From NCBI GenBank assembly GCA_963664465.2, contig CAXXSU010000004.1:372001-436000 (forward strand): a DNA stretch of 64,000 bases, written 5' to 3'. A model generated the notes under the pieces. The model was not told where the DNA came from. It saw only the letters and a program-made list of their open reading frames with translations, and did no database searches. Shown in pieces: positions 35,023 to 46,724 of this stretch; position 1 is the first letter of the stretch, and every line of letters starts with the position of its first letter. Source of the DNA: CAVOAK01 sp963664465. Its GTDB lineage: Bacteria; Pseudomonadota; Alphaproteobacteria; UBA8366; CAVOAK01. Made by a program: the position numbers and the translations under genes.

Positions 35023-35630
35023 TTCGGCTCACACGTCGCTAGATGTTGTGAAAGTTCTTCTATGACGCGCTCGGCGGTTTGTTCGAGCGGGCCGTCGGTG
35101 CTCTCGACCGTAAGATCGGCAAGCGTGTAAACAGGATCCCGCAGCTTCATCAACTCGACAAGGCGTCCCCGTTGGTCCGTCGAATTCAGCATTGGTCGGT
35201 CGTTACGTCTCGAAACACGGCGCAGAAGCACATCGATGTCAGCGCGCAGCCAAATCGATATGCCGTTCTCTGCGATTAGTTCACGCGTCTGCGCGTTCAT
35301 GAATGCGCCGCCTCCAGTCGCCAGGACATGAACCGGCCCGGCGAGCAGACGGGCAACCACACGTCGCTCGCCATCGCGAAACTCCACTTCACCGTGACGT
35401 TCAAAAATCTCCGCAATCGAGCAACCGGCAGCCGTTTCAATCTCGGCATCTGCATCGATGAAGGGCAGTAATAGCCGCGCCGCGACGCGACGCCCGATGG
35501 AAGATTTTCCGGCACCCATCATGCCAATGAGAACGATCGATTTTTTTGGTGGTAACTTGAGCGTCACTTGATGTAACCCGCAATATTCCACACGTTCAAC
35601 CGATGCTAACGGTGCCGTTGAATCGCGCAT
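35019..35630 (-). CDS. aroK: Shikimate kinase
   Basis: Phosphorylates shikimate at the 3-hydroxyl. 203 residues. The P-loop is GMMGAGKSSIG near residue 42, the DxD substrate motif is FIDADAEIE, and RDGERRVVARLL, LATGGGAFMN and RNDRPML follow. The first 30 residues are longer than in E. coli AroK and may start further in, but no better ATG is evident before the P-loop. It heads the aroK-aroB-hlyC operon and is divergent from the small membrane-protein gene. Confidence 0.95.
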   Translation of the reverse strand: MRDSTAPLASVERVEYCGLHQVTLKLPPKKSIVLIGMMGAGKSSIGRRVAARLLLPFIDADAEIETAAGCSIAEIFERHGEVEFRDGERRVVARLLAGPVHVLATGGGAFMNAQTRELIAENGISIWLRADIDVLLRRVSRRNDRPMLNSTDQRGRLVELMKLRDPVYTLADLTVESTDGPLEQTAERVIEELSQHLATCEPK

Positions 35631-35644
35631 TTCAGGTCTATAAA
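35618..35644 (+). promoter_or_regulatory. Candidate promoter of the xerD-side operon
   Basis: TTGAAT and TATAAA are separated by 15 bp (short of the usual 17), overlapping the aroK start region on the other strand, about 105 bp before the small gene. Assigned by eye; weak. Confidence 0.3.
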
Positions 35645-35748
35645 CTGCCGCAGAATTGCCACAGTCAAGGTCTAGCGTAAGTGACGAACATCAATAAGTC
35701 CGTTTGGCGCAAGCGTCGTCTGCGACATATGCAGCCTTTACAGGTCCT

Positions 35749-35889
35749 ATGAATCTACTGAGCAAGCTGGCATTGTTCGTACTCGTTGTCGCTATAGGCG
35801 GCGGCGGTGTGTTTTTGGCGACTTGGGACATCCCGCCGCCTTCCAGGACCGTTGAGAAGGTGTTGGATGATAACCGTTTTCCACGTTAA
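35749..35889 (+). CDS. Small conserved single-pass membrane protein
   Basis: 46 residues: a hydrophobic helix (about 4-26: LLSKLALFVLVVAIGGGGVF) followed by LATWDIPPPSRTVEKVLDDN and the terminal RFPR. I recall similar small proteins with the LATWDIPxP…VEK…RFPR tail in alphaproteobacteria next to the same neighbours. The motif-bearing tail would be periplasmic or a lipid-interface segment. It overlaps the following gene by 23 bp. Function unknown. Confidence 0.72.
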   Translation: MNLLSKLALFVLVVAIGGGGVFLATWDIPPPSRTVEKVLDDNRFPR

Positions 35890-37714
35890 ATGTGCCTTCG
35901 GCGCGGTTGCCGCCTCGGTCGTGCTCCTATTTGTCTCCGGCCCGGCCAGTGCAAGTGATCAGGCATTGGCAGGTGTAGGCGGTATCGAAATCGCCCAACA
36001 GGCTAACCCGGCTGGCTCACCCGTGCCGTTGTGGCCGCCGCGCAGAACGGCAGGCTCGAAGGCGTCCGGAACGGGCGGGCTTCCGGCCTCGGCCCCCGCG
36101 GCGTCTGCTCAGACCATCACAGTGGATCAACTCACGACTCCGGATTCCGAAACCGTGGGAACTCTGGAACGTGAGATGGGCGGACTCGGACTCGATATGT
36201 GGCGCGGAACGCCCCGTGCCCTGATAGATAGTCTTTTGCCGCAACTGCCCATCGCAATTCGCTCACCGACGATGCGCGATCTCGCCCGCCGACTCCTTCT
36301 TTCGACTGCAATTGCTCCACCGCGAGATGGTCCCAAATCAGTTGAAAAGAGTCTGATCGCCATGCGGGTCGAAAAGTTGCAGGCAATGGGGCTGATTGGG
36401 GCAGCTGCGGAATTGATCAGCGCCGCGCCAACGCGTGATAGCGACCCCGACCTGCTTCGCGCCAAGGTCGACAATTTGCTTCTTTTCAATGACCTCGGCG
36501 GCGCTTGCAATGTTGTGCGGCGCCAGGGAAATCGACTTGTTGAGGGCTATTGGCAGCGCGCGCTGGTCTTTTGCCAGGCCCTTGAGGGTAACGTCGATGG
36601 CGCCGCTCTGGGCGCAAATCTCCTGGCCGAGGGCGGCGATATCGATGACCCGGCATTCTTCGCGCTGATCGATGTGCTGACCAACGGTCGTAGCGTTACC
36701 GTCGATAGTTTGGCGAACCCGACGCCGCTGCACTTGGCGATGTTACGGACCGCCAACATGCATATTCCAGCGAACGCGCTCGACCGCGATTCTCCGGCAC
36801 TTTTGCGCGCGATCGGCATAAGTCCGAACGCGGCAAGCGACCTGCGGCTCGATGCCGCGGAGTGGGCGGCAGTTATGGGCGCGGTTCGGCCCGGGCGTTT
36901 GGGGCAGGTATATGCTGGTGCCCAATTTGAGCCAACCGAACTGGATAACGCCTTGAGTTTCGCAGAGGCGCAACGGAATTCACGTGGTCGGGCATTGTTG
37001 TATCAGGCAGCGGTTGATCAGAACGTACCTATGGCCAAGGCGGCCGTGTTGCAGCAGGCATGGCAGCTTGCGCGCGAGGACAACCTTTATTCGCTCGCGG
37101 TGCGGCTCTATGAACCGATGATCCTCGAGACGCCGCCGTTGAGCGGACTTGGTTGGTTCGCCGCCGATGCCGCTCGCGCGCTTTTTGCCTTGCGCCGGCC
37201 GGTTGCCGCACAACCGTGGATCACGCTACTGCGGCAGGAGATTTTGCGCGACCCCGATGCAAGGCGTGCCGCTGACGCGCTTTGGCCGATCATCGAAGTC
37301 GCGGGTGAGAGCGGCACTGCGACGCTGGACGCGGCTTCGTTTTCGGCCTGGCAAGCGGCTCAACGCGAGATTGAGCCGGAAAGCGCCAACGCGCGAATAG
37401 CACTTGGTCTCGCCATGTTTGAGGCGCTTGGCTATGAGGTGAATTCGGAGAGCTGGCACACGCTTCTGAACGAGATTACGCCGTCGACCAAATCAGTGCC
37501 CAGCGCGGCGTTGCGCCGTGCGGTTCGCGAAGCAAGCGAGGCTGGTCAGGTCGGTGAAACCGTCCTCCTTGTCTTGCTTGTGCTGGGTAGATCGGGCCTG
37601 CAGGGCGCGGACATCTGGCAACTGCACGACTTGCTCGTGGCACTGCGGACGATCGGGTTGGAGACCGAAGCACGCGCTCTTGCGTTGGAAGCCATGTTGG
37701 CAGCAGGGCTGTAA
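35867..37714 (+). CDS. Exported alpha-helical repeat protein of unknown function
   Basis: 615 residues from ATG 35867. Residues 1-31 look like a signal peptide (hydrophobic core AVAASVVLLFVSG, cleavage near ASASDQ), so it is probably periplasmic. A Pro/Ala/Ser-rich linker (about 45-85) is followed by about 500 residues of Ala/Leu-rich helices resembling TPR or Sel1-type solenoid segments, without a clear consensus. It lies between a small membrane protein and xerD, a position occupied by a similar long protein in related genomes as far as I recall. No enzyme motif seen. A longer frame from 35807 lacks a signal peptide and is less likely. Confidence 0.7.
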   Translation: MITVFHVKCAFGAVAASVVLLFVSGPASASDQALAGVGGIEIAQQANPAGSPVPLWPPRRTAGSKASGTGGLPASAPAASAQTITVDQLTTPDSETVGTLEREMGGLGLDMWRGTPRALIDSLLPQLPIAIRSPTMRDLARRLLLSTAIAPPRDGPKSVEKSLIAMRVEKLQAMGLIGAAAELISAAPTRDSDPDLLRAKVDNLLLFNDLGGACNVVRRQGNRLVEGYWQRALVFCQALEGNVDGAALGANLLAEGGDIDDPAFFALIDVLTNGRSVTVDSLANPTPLHLAMLRTANMHIPANALDRDSPALLRAIGISPNAASDLRLDAAEWAAVMGAVRPGRLGQVYAGAQFEPTELDNALSFAEAQRNSRGRALLYQAAVDQNVPMAKAAVLQQAWQLAREDNLYSLAVRLYEPMILETPPLSGLGWFAADAARALFALRRPVAAQPWITLLRQEILRDPDARRAADALWPIIEVAGESGTATLDAASFSAWQAAQREIEPESANARIALGLAMFEALGYEVNSESWHTLLNEITPSTKSVPSAALRRAVREASEAGQVGETVLLVLLVLGRSGLQGADIWQLHDLLVALRTIGLETEARALALEAMLAAGL

Positions 37715-37748
37715 GGCAATTTCACCGTATTTAGAGAGCTTCCTTGAA

Positions 37749-38633
37749 ATGCTTGCCGCCGAACGTGGCGCGGCCGTGAACACGATCCAGGCCTATCGCC
37801 GGGATCTCGGCGACTATTTTGGATTTCTAGAAAAGGTGGGAAAGACGCCGCAGCAAGCAACTTCGGAAGATGTAAGCACATTCGTTCGATCGTTATCGCG
37901 CCGTAACTTCGCGCCCAGTACAAGCGCGCGACGCCTCTCGGCGGTTCGCCAGTTTCATCGTTTTCTGCTCTCTGAAAGCCTGTCTGATGTGGACCCTTCG
38001 ACGTCGGTCGATAGTCCTCGGCGCGGTCGCCCTCTGCCAAAGACGCTGAGCGAGGACGAAGTCAGCAGGTTGCTTGAGCGCGCCCGCTTTGCCGACAATC
38101 CCGAGGGCTTGCGACTGCGCACACTTCTTGAATTGCTGTACGCGACCGGGATCCGCGTATCGGAGCTTGTCACCCTGCCGCTAGCGGCGACGCGGCAGGA
38201 TCCGGAGTTACTTTTGATCCGTGGAAAAGGCGACAAGGAGCGTATTGTCCCGCTGACGCCCGACGCGCGAGAGGCACTCCAAATTTACGAAACAGTGCGC
38301 GAGCGGATATTTGCGAACGGCCAATTGTCGCCGTGGCTATTTCCTTCGCGCGGACCAAAGCGTCATTTGACGCGTCAACGATTCGGTCAATTGCTGAAGA
38401 ACCATGCGCGCGTTTGTGAACTTGAGGCGGAGCGCATCAGCCCTCACGTAATCCGTCACGCCTTCGCCAGCCATCTGCTGGCCCGCGGCGCCGACTTACG
38501 GGTGCTTCAACAAATGTTGGGCCACGCCGATATCTCGACGACGCAGATTTATACCCACGTTTTGGATGAGCGCATGCGCCAGCTTGTCGAAACAGCCCAT
38601 CCATTATCGAAGCATCAGGCCAAGCGGCAGTAA
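37749..38633 (+). CDS. xerD: Site-specific tyrosine recombinase XerD
   Basis: Resolves chromosome dimers at dif together with XerC. 294 residues from ATG 37749. The N-terminal SAM-like domain is followed by the catalytic domain with R (ATGIRVSELV), K (GKGDKERIVPL), H-x-x-R (SPHVIRHAFASHLL), H/W region (MLGHADISTTQIYTHV) and the nucleophile Tyr in QIYTH. Homology begins a little earlier (SPYLESFLE), so translation may start at ATT 37719, which has TAAGG just before it; there is no upstream in-frame ATG before the preceding gene. XerC is not in the window. Confidence 0.93.
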   Translation: MLAAERGAAVNTIQAYRRDLGDYFGFLEKVGKTPQQATSEDVSTFVRSLSRRNFAPSTSARRLSAVRQFHRFLLSESLSDVDPSTSVDSPRRGRPLPKTLSEDEVSRLLERARFADNPEGLRLRTLLELLYATGIRVSELVTLPLAATRQDPELLLIRGKGDKERIVPLTPDAREALQIYETVRERIFANGQLSPWLFPSRGPKRHLTRQRFGQLLKNHARVCELEAERISPHVIRHAFASHLLARGADLRVLQQMLGHADISTTQIYTHVLDERMRQLVETAHPLSKHQAKRQ

Positions 38634-38742
38634 CCGTGATGAGTATTACCGATACGCCACGATGCATGCCGCGTTCGTTTTCATTCCCTTCAGCGTGTGA
38701 TAGGAACGGCTCGCCCAAACCGGCGGCAGGTTGGACCCGATC

Positions 38743-39699
38743 ATGATGACATTCCTCGACTTCGAACAGTCGATCGCGGAACTCGAGGGAAAGATCGAGG
38801 AGCTGCGGCACCTCTCGGATGGCGGCGATATCAACATTGCCGACGAAGTATCCCGCCTGCAGGCAAATGCCGATCGGCAATTGAAACAAGTTTACCAGAA
38901 ACTATCGCCATGGCAGAAGGTGCAAGTGGCCCGGCATCCAGAGCGTCCGCATTTCGCCGACTATGTTGAGCGCCTATTCGAGGACTTTACACCGCTAGCC
39001 GGCGATCGTGCCTTTGCGGAGGATAATGCTGTAACGGGTGGTCTGGCTCGATTTCGAGGGTATTCCTGCATTGTCATTGGTAACGAGAAGGGCGCGAATA
39101 CGAATGATCGTGTGGCCCACAATTTTGGCATGGCGCGGCCGGAGGGATATCGCAAAATTCGTCGGTTGATGGAGTTCGCTGACCGCTTTGATCTTCCTGT
39201 CATCAGCTTGGTGGACACGCCGGGAGCCTATCCGGGCGTGGGTGCTGAAGAACGGGGCCAGGCGGAGGCCATAGCCCGCTCGATTGAGGCCTGTCTTGCA
39301 GTTCGCGTTCCCTTCGTAAGCGCCATCATCGGTGAAGGTGGATCGGGTGGTGCCATTGCTTTGGCGGCGGCGAATACGGTGATCATGCTCGAACATGCCA
39401 TCTACTCGGTGATATCGCCCGAAGGGTGTGCATCGATCCTTTGGCGTAACGCTGATCATGCACAGGCTGCCGCGGCAGCTCTAAAGCTGACTGCTGCGGA
39501 TCTGCTGGAGCTCGGCATCATCGATGAAATCGTGATTGAGCCTTTGGGGGGTGCTCACCGGGTGCCGAAGGAAGCGATATCCAAGCTTGGCGACGCGTTG
39601 CAGAATGCCCTTAAGGAATTATTGTCGATCGATGGTGGGACGTTGCGCGCACGGCGTCGCGACAAATATATGGAAATGGGCAAGAACGGTCTCAGCTAG
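38743..39699 (+). CDS. accA: Acetyl-CoA carboxylase carboxyltransferase, alpha subunit
   Basis: Transfers CO2 from carboxybiotin to acetyl-CoA (with AccD) for fatty acid synthesis. 318 residues: MMTFLDFEQSIAELEGKIEE, then the crotonase-like core with GNEKGANTNDRVAHNFGMA, VDTPGAYPGVGAEERGQ, IGEGGSGGAIAL and VISPEGCASILWR. The start is one of two adjacent ATGs (38743, 38746). It is 109 bp after xerD, with no gene in between, and convergent with secA. Confidence 0.96.
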   Translation: MMTFLDFEQSIAELEGKIEELRHLSDGGDINIADEVSRLQANADRQLKQVYQKLSPWQKVQVARHPERPHFADYVERLFEDFTPLAGDRAFAEDNAVTGGLARFRGYSCIVIGNEKGANTNDRVAHNFGMARPEGYRKIRRLMEFADRFDLPVISLVDTPGAYPGVGAEERGQAEAIARSIEACLAVRVPFVSAIIGEGGSGGAIALAAANTVIMLEHAIYSVISPEGCASILWRNADHAQAAAAALKLTAADLLELGIIDEIVIEPLGGAHRVPKEAISKLGDALQNALKELLSIDGGTLRARRRDKYMEMGKNGLS

Positions 39700-39773
39700 T
39701 CTTGTCGGTGCGTGGTTGACCTGCGCGACCGACGCGAACGTCGACAATTAGGAGTTCCGCGAAGTTTTTCGCA

Positions 39774-42485
<2,712 letters not shown>

Positions 42486-42935
42486 CGAACCCCCGGGGGA
42501 AACGGCTGACGTCGTGATTCAGGACGGCTGGCGCCTTGGATGCCTTTGTCACCGCCGGCCGAGCATCAGACTTTCAGACATCGAGCCAGTCACCAATCTA
42601 CACTGGTAGCCGGCGTTGGCCGTCAGTCGCGATAACTATAGTGGACAATGTCCTTGTACAAAGTCACATAGGCTCCCGAACGCCTGCTGTCAATTGCTGG
42701 CGGGGCAGCACCCATTGGCGACACTGCCGCGAGGTTTTGCGCACCCGCTGGCTGGGGCGTATGGTGGTTTTAAGGAGCAATCTTGTAAGCACCGCTTGGT
42801 TGTGCATTATGCGGCGTTTCCAGGCGGACATGTTGTAACCCGGCGTGGCGCGTCACCGCTGAACGATCCGCGCCGGCAGATATTGTTCTCTGCAGCGACA
42901 TCCGGAAGACATACAAAGATAGAGTGCGAATCGGC
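42486..42935. other. 450-bp divergent intergenic region between secA and argJ
   Basis: No gene is supported here. A 100-codon plus-strand frame (42536-42838) has no family features and unusual Trp/Cys/Arg content. The region presumably holds both promoters; a possible argJ-side pair is TTGTAA (42783) and CATTAT, 16 bp apart. In some relatives a peptidyl-prolyl isomerase gene occupies this position; none is present here. Confidence 0.5.
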
Positions 42936-44168
42936 ATGAATTCACGTTCACCTTTGGCGCCTGACGTCTTCCCGGCAATTCCAGAGATTGCCGGCGTCCG
43001 GATTGCTGGCGCGGCATGTGGATTAAAGCGCAACGGCAAAAGCGATCTCTTTCTCGCCGAACTTGCGCCGGGCACAGTGATCGCCGGCGTCTTTACGCGC
43101 TCACGATGCTTCTCTGCACCTGTCGCTTGGTGTCGTGAAGCGCTGCACGAAGAAAAGGCTCGCGCCATCGTCGTTAATTCCGGAAACGCCAATGCATTCA
43201 CGGGTCTAGCAGGCGATCGCACGGTCGAGCACACGGTCCAGTCCGCGGCGCGATTGTTCGAGTGCCGGCAGAACGAGATCTTCGTCGCTTCGACAGGCGT
43301 CATCGGCGAACCGGTGCCGGCTGATCACATCGCCTCCAAATTGCCATTTCTCCACGCTAGGCTCGCCCCGGACGCGTGGGAGGATGCGGCCAACGCGATC
43401 ATGACGACCGACACCTTTCCCAAGGCGGCCGTGCGAACCGCGCGCATTGGCGACACGCCGGTGACGATCGCCGGTATCACCAAAGGCTCGGGGATGGTGG
43501 CGCCGGACATGGCGACCGTATTGGGATTCCTGTTTACGGACGCAAGAATTCCAGCGCCGGTGTTGCAGAAACTTCTGATCCGGGCGGCCGACCGATCCTT
43601 CAATGCGATCACGGTGGATAGCGATACCTCGACGAGCGACACGCTTTTGCTGTGCGCGACCGGTTCCGGTCAACGGCATAGTGATGTGAATGCGGTCGCC
43701 GACCGGCATCTGCGCGATTTTCGTCGCGCCCTTGACGAGCTGGTTGTCGATCTGGCGACCCAGATCGTTCGAGACGGCGAGGGGGCACAGAAATTCATTA
43801 CCATCGACGTTTCCGGCGCTGCGTCGGCCCGCGCCGCCCGTCGGATTGGCTTGGCGATCGCAAACTCGCCGCTCGTTAAGACCGCGATTGCCGGCGAAGA
43901 CGCCAACTGGGGCCGCGTCGTCATGGCGGTCGGTAAGGCCGGCGAGAAGGCGGACCGGGACCGGCTCGCGATCGCCATGGGCGGGGTGCAGATTACCGAA
44001 CATGGACAGCTACGGGCCGACTACGACGAAGCGCCGGTGGCCGAACATCTGAAAGGCCATGAAGTGCAGATTTCAGTCGACGTGGGCGTGGGGCGCGGCA
44101 AGGCCAGAGTGTGGACCTGCGATCTGACCCATGGCTACATCTCCATCAATGCCGACTACAGAAGCTGA
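42936..44168 (+). CDS. argJ: Bifunctional ornithine acetyltransferase / N-acetylglutamate synthase
   Basis: Recycles acetyl groups in arginine synthesis. 410 residues from ATG 42936 (an in-frame GTG 12 nt upstream is possible). Features: the oxyanion region NSGNANAFTG, the self-cleavage site in KGSGMVAPDMATVLGF (Thr nucleophile of the beta chain), FNAITVDSDTSTSDT, GEGAQKFITIDV and AGEDANWGRVVMAVG. The C-terminus ends INADYRS. The downstream GNAT-MutT gene overlaps it by 20 bp. Confidence 0.96.
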   Translation: MNSRSPLAPDVFPAIPEIAGVRIAGAACGLKRNGKSDLFLAELAPGTVIAGVFTRSRCFSAPVAWCREALHEEKARAIVVNSGNANAFTGLAGDRTVEHTVQSAARLFECRQNEIFVASTGVIGEPVPADHIASKLPFLHARLAPDAWEDAANAIMTTDTFPKAAVRTARIGDTPVTIAGITKGSGMVAPDMATVLGFLFTDARIPAPVLQKLLIRAADRSFNAITVDSDTSTSDTLLLCATGSGQRHSDVNAVADRHLRDFRRALDELVVDLATQIVRDGEGAQKFITIDVSGAASARAARRIGLAIANSPLVKTAIAGEDANWGRVVMAVGKAGEKADRDRLAIAMGGVQITEHGQLRADYDEAPVAEHLKGHEVQISVDVGVGRGKARVWTCDLTHGYISINADYRS

Positions 44169-45114
44169 GTTCGACCGCGCCGGCCACGCCCTTGAGACGG
44201 CGCGCCTGCTGCTGCGCGAGCCGGCCAGCGCCGATATTCCAGAGCTGCTCCCCCTGATTGGCGATTGGGAGGTCGCGCGATGGACTTCGCGGATTCCCCA
44301 CCCGTATACGGCGCGTGATGCGGAGGCCTGGCTTGCTTCTGCCATGCGGTCCGAGAATCCGCGATATTTCATCTTTCGCCGCGAGGATCGAGTGCTGCTC
44401 GGAGGCATCGGGCTAGAAATACAGGGCGATTGCAACGAGGCGATACTCGGCTATTGGCTTGGTCGGTCCTACTGGGGACACGGGTATATGACGGAGGCGG
44501 CGGATAGGGTGGTGCGGTTGGCCTTTGAAAATTTGGGCCTTGCTGCGGTCAACGCAGGCGCGCTTCCGGAAAACACCGCCTCGATCCGGGTTCAGGAAAA
44601 ACTCGGCATGCACTGGGTCGGCATGGGCAGCGAGGATGCTCCGGCGCGTGGTGGAACTTTCGAAGTCGAGCTACGCCGAATCGAACGCGATCATTGGCTC
44701 GACGAACGTCCAACTCTGCCGGTTGTGCTTGTCGTGGCCGTGGCGCTGATCGATGTCGACGGGCGCGTCCTCATCGCCCAACGTCCTGAGGGCAAGACCA
44801 TGGCGGGACTTTGGGAGTTTCCAGGCGGCAAGGTAATAGACGGTGAGTCGCCGGAGGCGGCGCTGGTCCGCGAACTGAAGGAAGAACTCGACATCGATAC
44901 CGAACGGAGCTGCCTCGCACCGTTCACGTTCGCAAGTCACGCCTATGACGAGTTTCATCTACTGATGCCGCTTTACGTCTGCCGCATCTGGGACGGTACA
45001 CCTAAGGCGCGGGAGGGCCAGGAGCTGGCCTGGGTGCGACCGCAGCAGCTTCGCGACTATCCCATGCCGCCGGCCGACCGTCCGCTTGTTGCAATGCTGC
45101 GCGATCTACTGTGA
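44149..45114 (+). CDS. mutT: Bifunctional GNAT acetyltransferase / MutT-type NTP pyrophosphohydrolase
   Basis: A two-domain protein of about 321 residues. The N-terminal GNAT domain (about 15-175; ILGYWLGRSYWGHGYMTEAA, NTASIRVQEKLGM) is followed by a Nudix domain (about 190-320) with box GGKVIDGESPEAALVREL and KEELDI; the last Gly of the consensus is Asp. MutT removes 8-oxo-dGTP. The same fusion is annotated in many alphaproteobacteria. The start may be ATG 44131 or 44149, both inside the argJ end. Convergent with the methyltransferase gene. Confidence 0.93.
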   Translation: MPTTEAEFDRAGHALETARLLLREPASADIPELLPLIGDWEVARWTSRIPHPYTARDAEAWLASAMRSENPRYFIFRREDRVLLGGIGLEIQGDCNEAILGYWLGRSYWGHGYMTEAADRVVRLAFENLGLAAVNAGALPENTASIRVQEKLGMHWVGMGSEDAPARGGTFEVELRRIERDHWLDERPTLPVVLVVAVALIDVDGRVLIAQRPEGKTMAGLWEFPGGKVIDGESPEAALVRELKEELDIDTERSCLAPFTFASHAYDEFHLLMPLYVCRIWDGTPKAREGQELAWVRPQQLRDYPMPPADRPLVAMLRDLL

Positions 45115-45135
45115 GCGAGCGGCCGCCGAATGTGG

Positions 45136-46020
45136 CTAGTCGTTCTTCAGGGCGCTTGCGAGACGTGTTGTGGCACTGCCGGGAGCGAGCGCCTGCTGTT
45201 GTGAGGCATGCGGCGACCAGCCGTGCAGATAAATGACTTCAAACGTGGCTGGAATGGTTCCGTCAGCATCCCCAAATCGTTCAAGGTAGAGCGCGGCCGC
45301 TCGAAACATGACGGCGCGGGAAGTAAATGTCTTGCGCTTGGTGACGACGGCATTGGCCTCTCCCATACCGCGCAGATCGGCAAACAGCCGAAATACGTCG
45401 GTATATTTAATTTTGAGCGTATCGCCATCCGCGACTGGCATGGAAAAGCCTGCCCGCTGTAACAATGCAGCGGCGTCGCCAAGGTTCGCCAGTGGTGACA
45501 GGCGCGGCCCGGCGCCGCCGTGAATCTCGACCTCTGCCGTTATCAGACACTCTCTTAATTCTCTCAGCGTCCCCGCACCGAGGATGGCCGAAACAAACAG
45601 ACCGTCTTCTTTCAACGCGCGCCGGATCTGGATTAGCGTCCCAGGGAGGTCGTTAATCCAGTGGAGGCTTAGGTTGCTTACGACAAGGTCGAATGTCTGT
45701 TCGTCGAATGGCAACATTTCCTCATCCGCAACCAGCGTGTTCGCGCCCGCCCGCCGCGCCATCTCAGGCGACAAATCAGATTGTATGAGCGCTTCGATGC
45801 CACTCGCCTTAGGGAGTAGGGCTGCGAGTCCGCCGCTATGGCAGCCCAAGTCGAGCGCCAGCGGGAATTTACGTTTTATGTCCAGTAAGCGGTCGGCAAG
45901 GCGCTTCGCAACTTCGCGAAAGAGCATGTCGTGGTCGTGAAACTTAGGGGCGGCACGATCACGGTGCAGCCGAACTTGTCGGCGGTCGAATACGTCAATG
46001 CCGTCTGATGCACCTATCAT
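45136..46020 (-). CDS. SAM-dependent methyltransferase-fold protein, NDUFAF5/BioC-like
   Basis: 294 residues. A class I Rossmann fold with ALDLGCHSGGLAALLP as motif I, then IQSDLSPEMARRAG, LPFDEQTFDLVVSNLSLHWI and LKEDGLFVSAILGAGTLREL. The N-terminal IDVFDRRQVRLHRDRAAPKF matches bacterial homologues of mitochondrial NDUFAF5, a complex I assembly factor that hydroxylates an arginine of the NDUFS7 subunit. That role in bacteria is inference; BioC-like O-methylation is an alternative. The ATG at 46020 is used instead of a TTG two codons earlier. Confidence 0.83.
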   Translation of the reverse strand: MIGASDGIDVFDRRQVRLHRDRAAPKFHDHDMLFREVAKRLADRLLDIKRKFPLALDLGCHSGGLAALLPKASGIEALIQSDLSPEMARRAGANTLVADEEMLPFDEQTFDLVVSNLSLHWINDLPGTLIQIRRALKEDGLFVSAILGAGTLRELRECLITAEVEIHGGAGPRLSPLANLGDAAALLQRAGFSMPVADGDTLKIKYTDVFRLFADLRGMGEANAVVTKRKTFTSRAVMFRAAALYLERFGDADGTIPATFEVIYLHGWSPHASQQQALAPGSATTRLASALKND

Positions 46021-46139
46021 GGACAATCAATATGGCCTCAAGCCGACGACATCGCTAGAGCTGGTATCGGAAGCATGCGCCGCTTGATGCGTCCCATGGC
46101 GCAACCTAATATGGCTGCCGGTTTCGGGGAGTTGCCGGC

Positions 46140-46724
46140 ATGGATGTGACAGCGGACAGAGAACGTGCGGTCGCGGAGACCGTATCGGTAATTCGTGATA
46201 TTGAGGCTGAACAGGGTGTGACACGCGACTCGCTCGATGAAATACGGGCGGCATTGATCTCGCTTGCGAATCGTCGTGAGCTATTCAAGGACGAGGATTA
46301 TCCACCGCGCGATGATAAAAATGGATTTCTCTATGCGCTTTCGCAGGACGAAGATCGCCGGTATGCGCTCTATCTCAATAGCTCCGCAAGTCGTGTCGTG
46401 ACGCCACCACACGACCACACGACCTGGGCTGTCGTTGTCGGAATTTGCGGTGAAGAACTCAACCGATTCTATCGAAGGGTTGATGACGGTTCGATAGCCG
46501 GCGAGGGCGAAGTCGAGCAGGTCGACACATTCAACATTATCGCCGGCACCGGCGTCACCATGATGCCCGACGATATCCATTCAATCCACCAGGAGGGACC
46601 GTCGCTCAATTTGCATCTGCACATGTACGGTCGGGCACTTACCGAACTGACCGAGCGTGTTCAGTACGATACGCAGAACGGAACGTATCAGGTCTATCCG
46701 CCAACGCCGAGTGTAGAAAAATGA
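46140..46724 (+). CDS. Cupin thiol dioxygenase (cysteine dioxygenase-like)
   Basis: 194 residues. The cupin core shows VVTPPHDHTTWAVVVGICGE (two metal His) and later MMPDDIHSIHQEG (third His), with LNLHLHMYGRALTELTER near the end. This is the 3-His iron site of cysteine / 3-mercaptopropionate dioxygenases, which oxidise a thiol to a sulfinate. The exact thiol cannot be decided from sequence. It overlaps the four-domain rhodanese by 4 bp (ATGA), so a sulfur-oxidation function is supported by context. Confidence 0.85.
   Translation: MDVTADRERAVAETVSVIRDIEAEQGVTRDSLDEIRAALISLANRRELFKDEDYPPRDDKNGFLYALSQDEDRRYALYLNSSASRVVTPPHDHTTWAVVVGICGEELNRFYRRVDDGSIAGEGEVEQVDTFNIIAGTGVTMMPDDIHSIHQEGPSLNLHLHMYGRALTELTERVQYDTQNGTYQVYPPTPSVEK

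Noticed and set aside
42536..42838. A 100-codon frame in the secA-argJ gap
   Set aside because: No recognisable motif, odd composition and no ribosome site; treated as non-coding.
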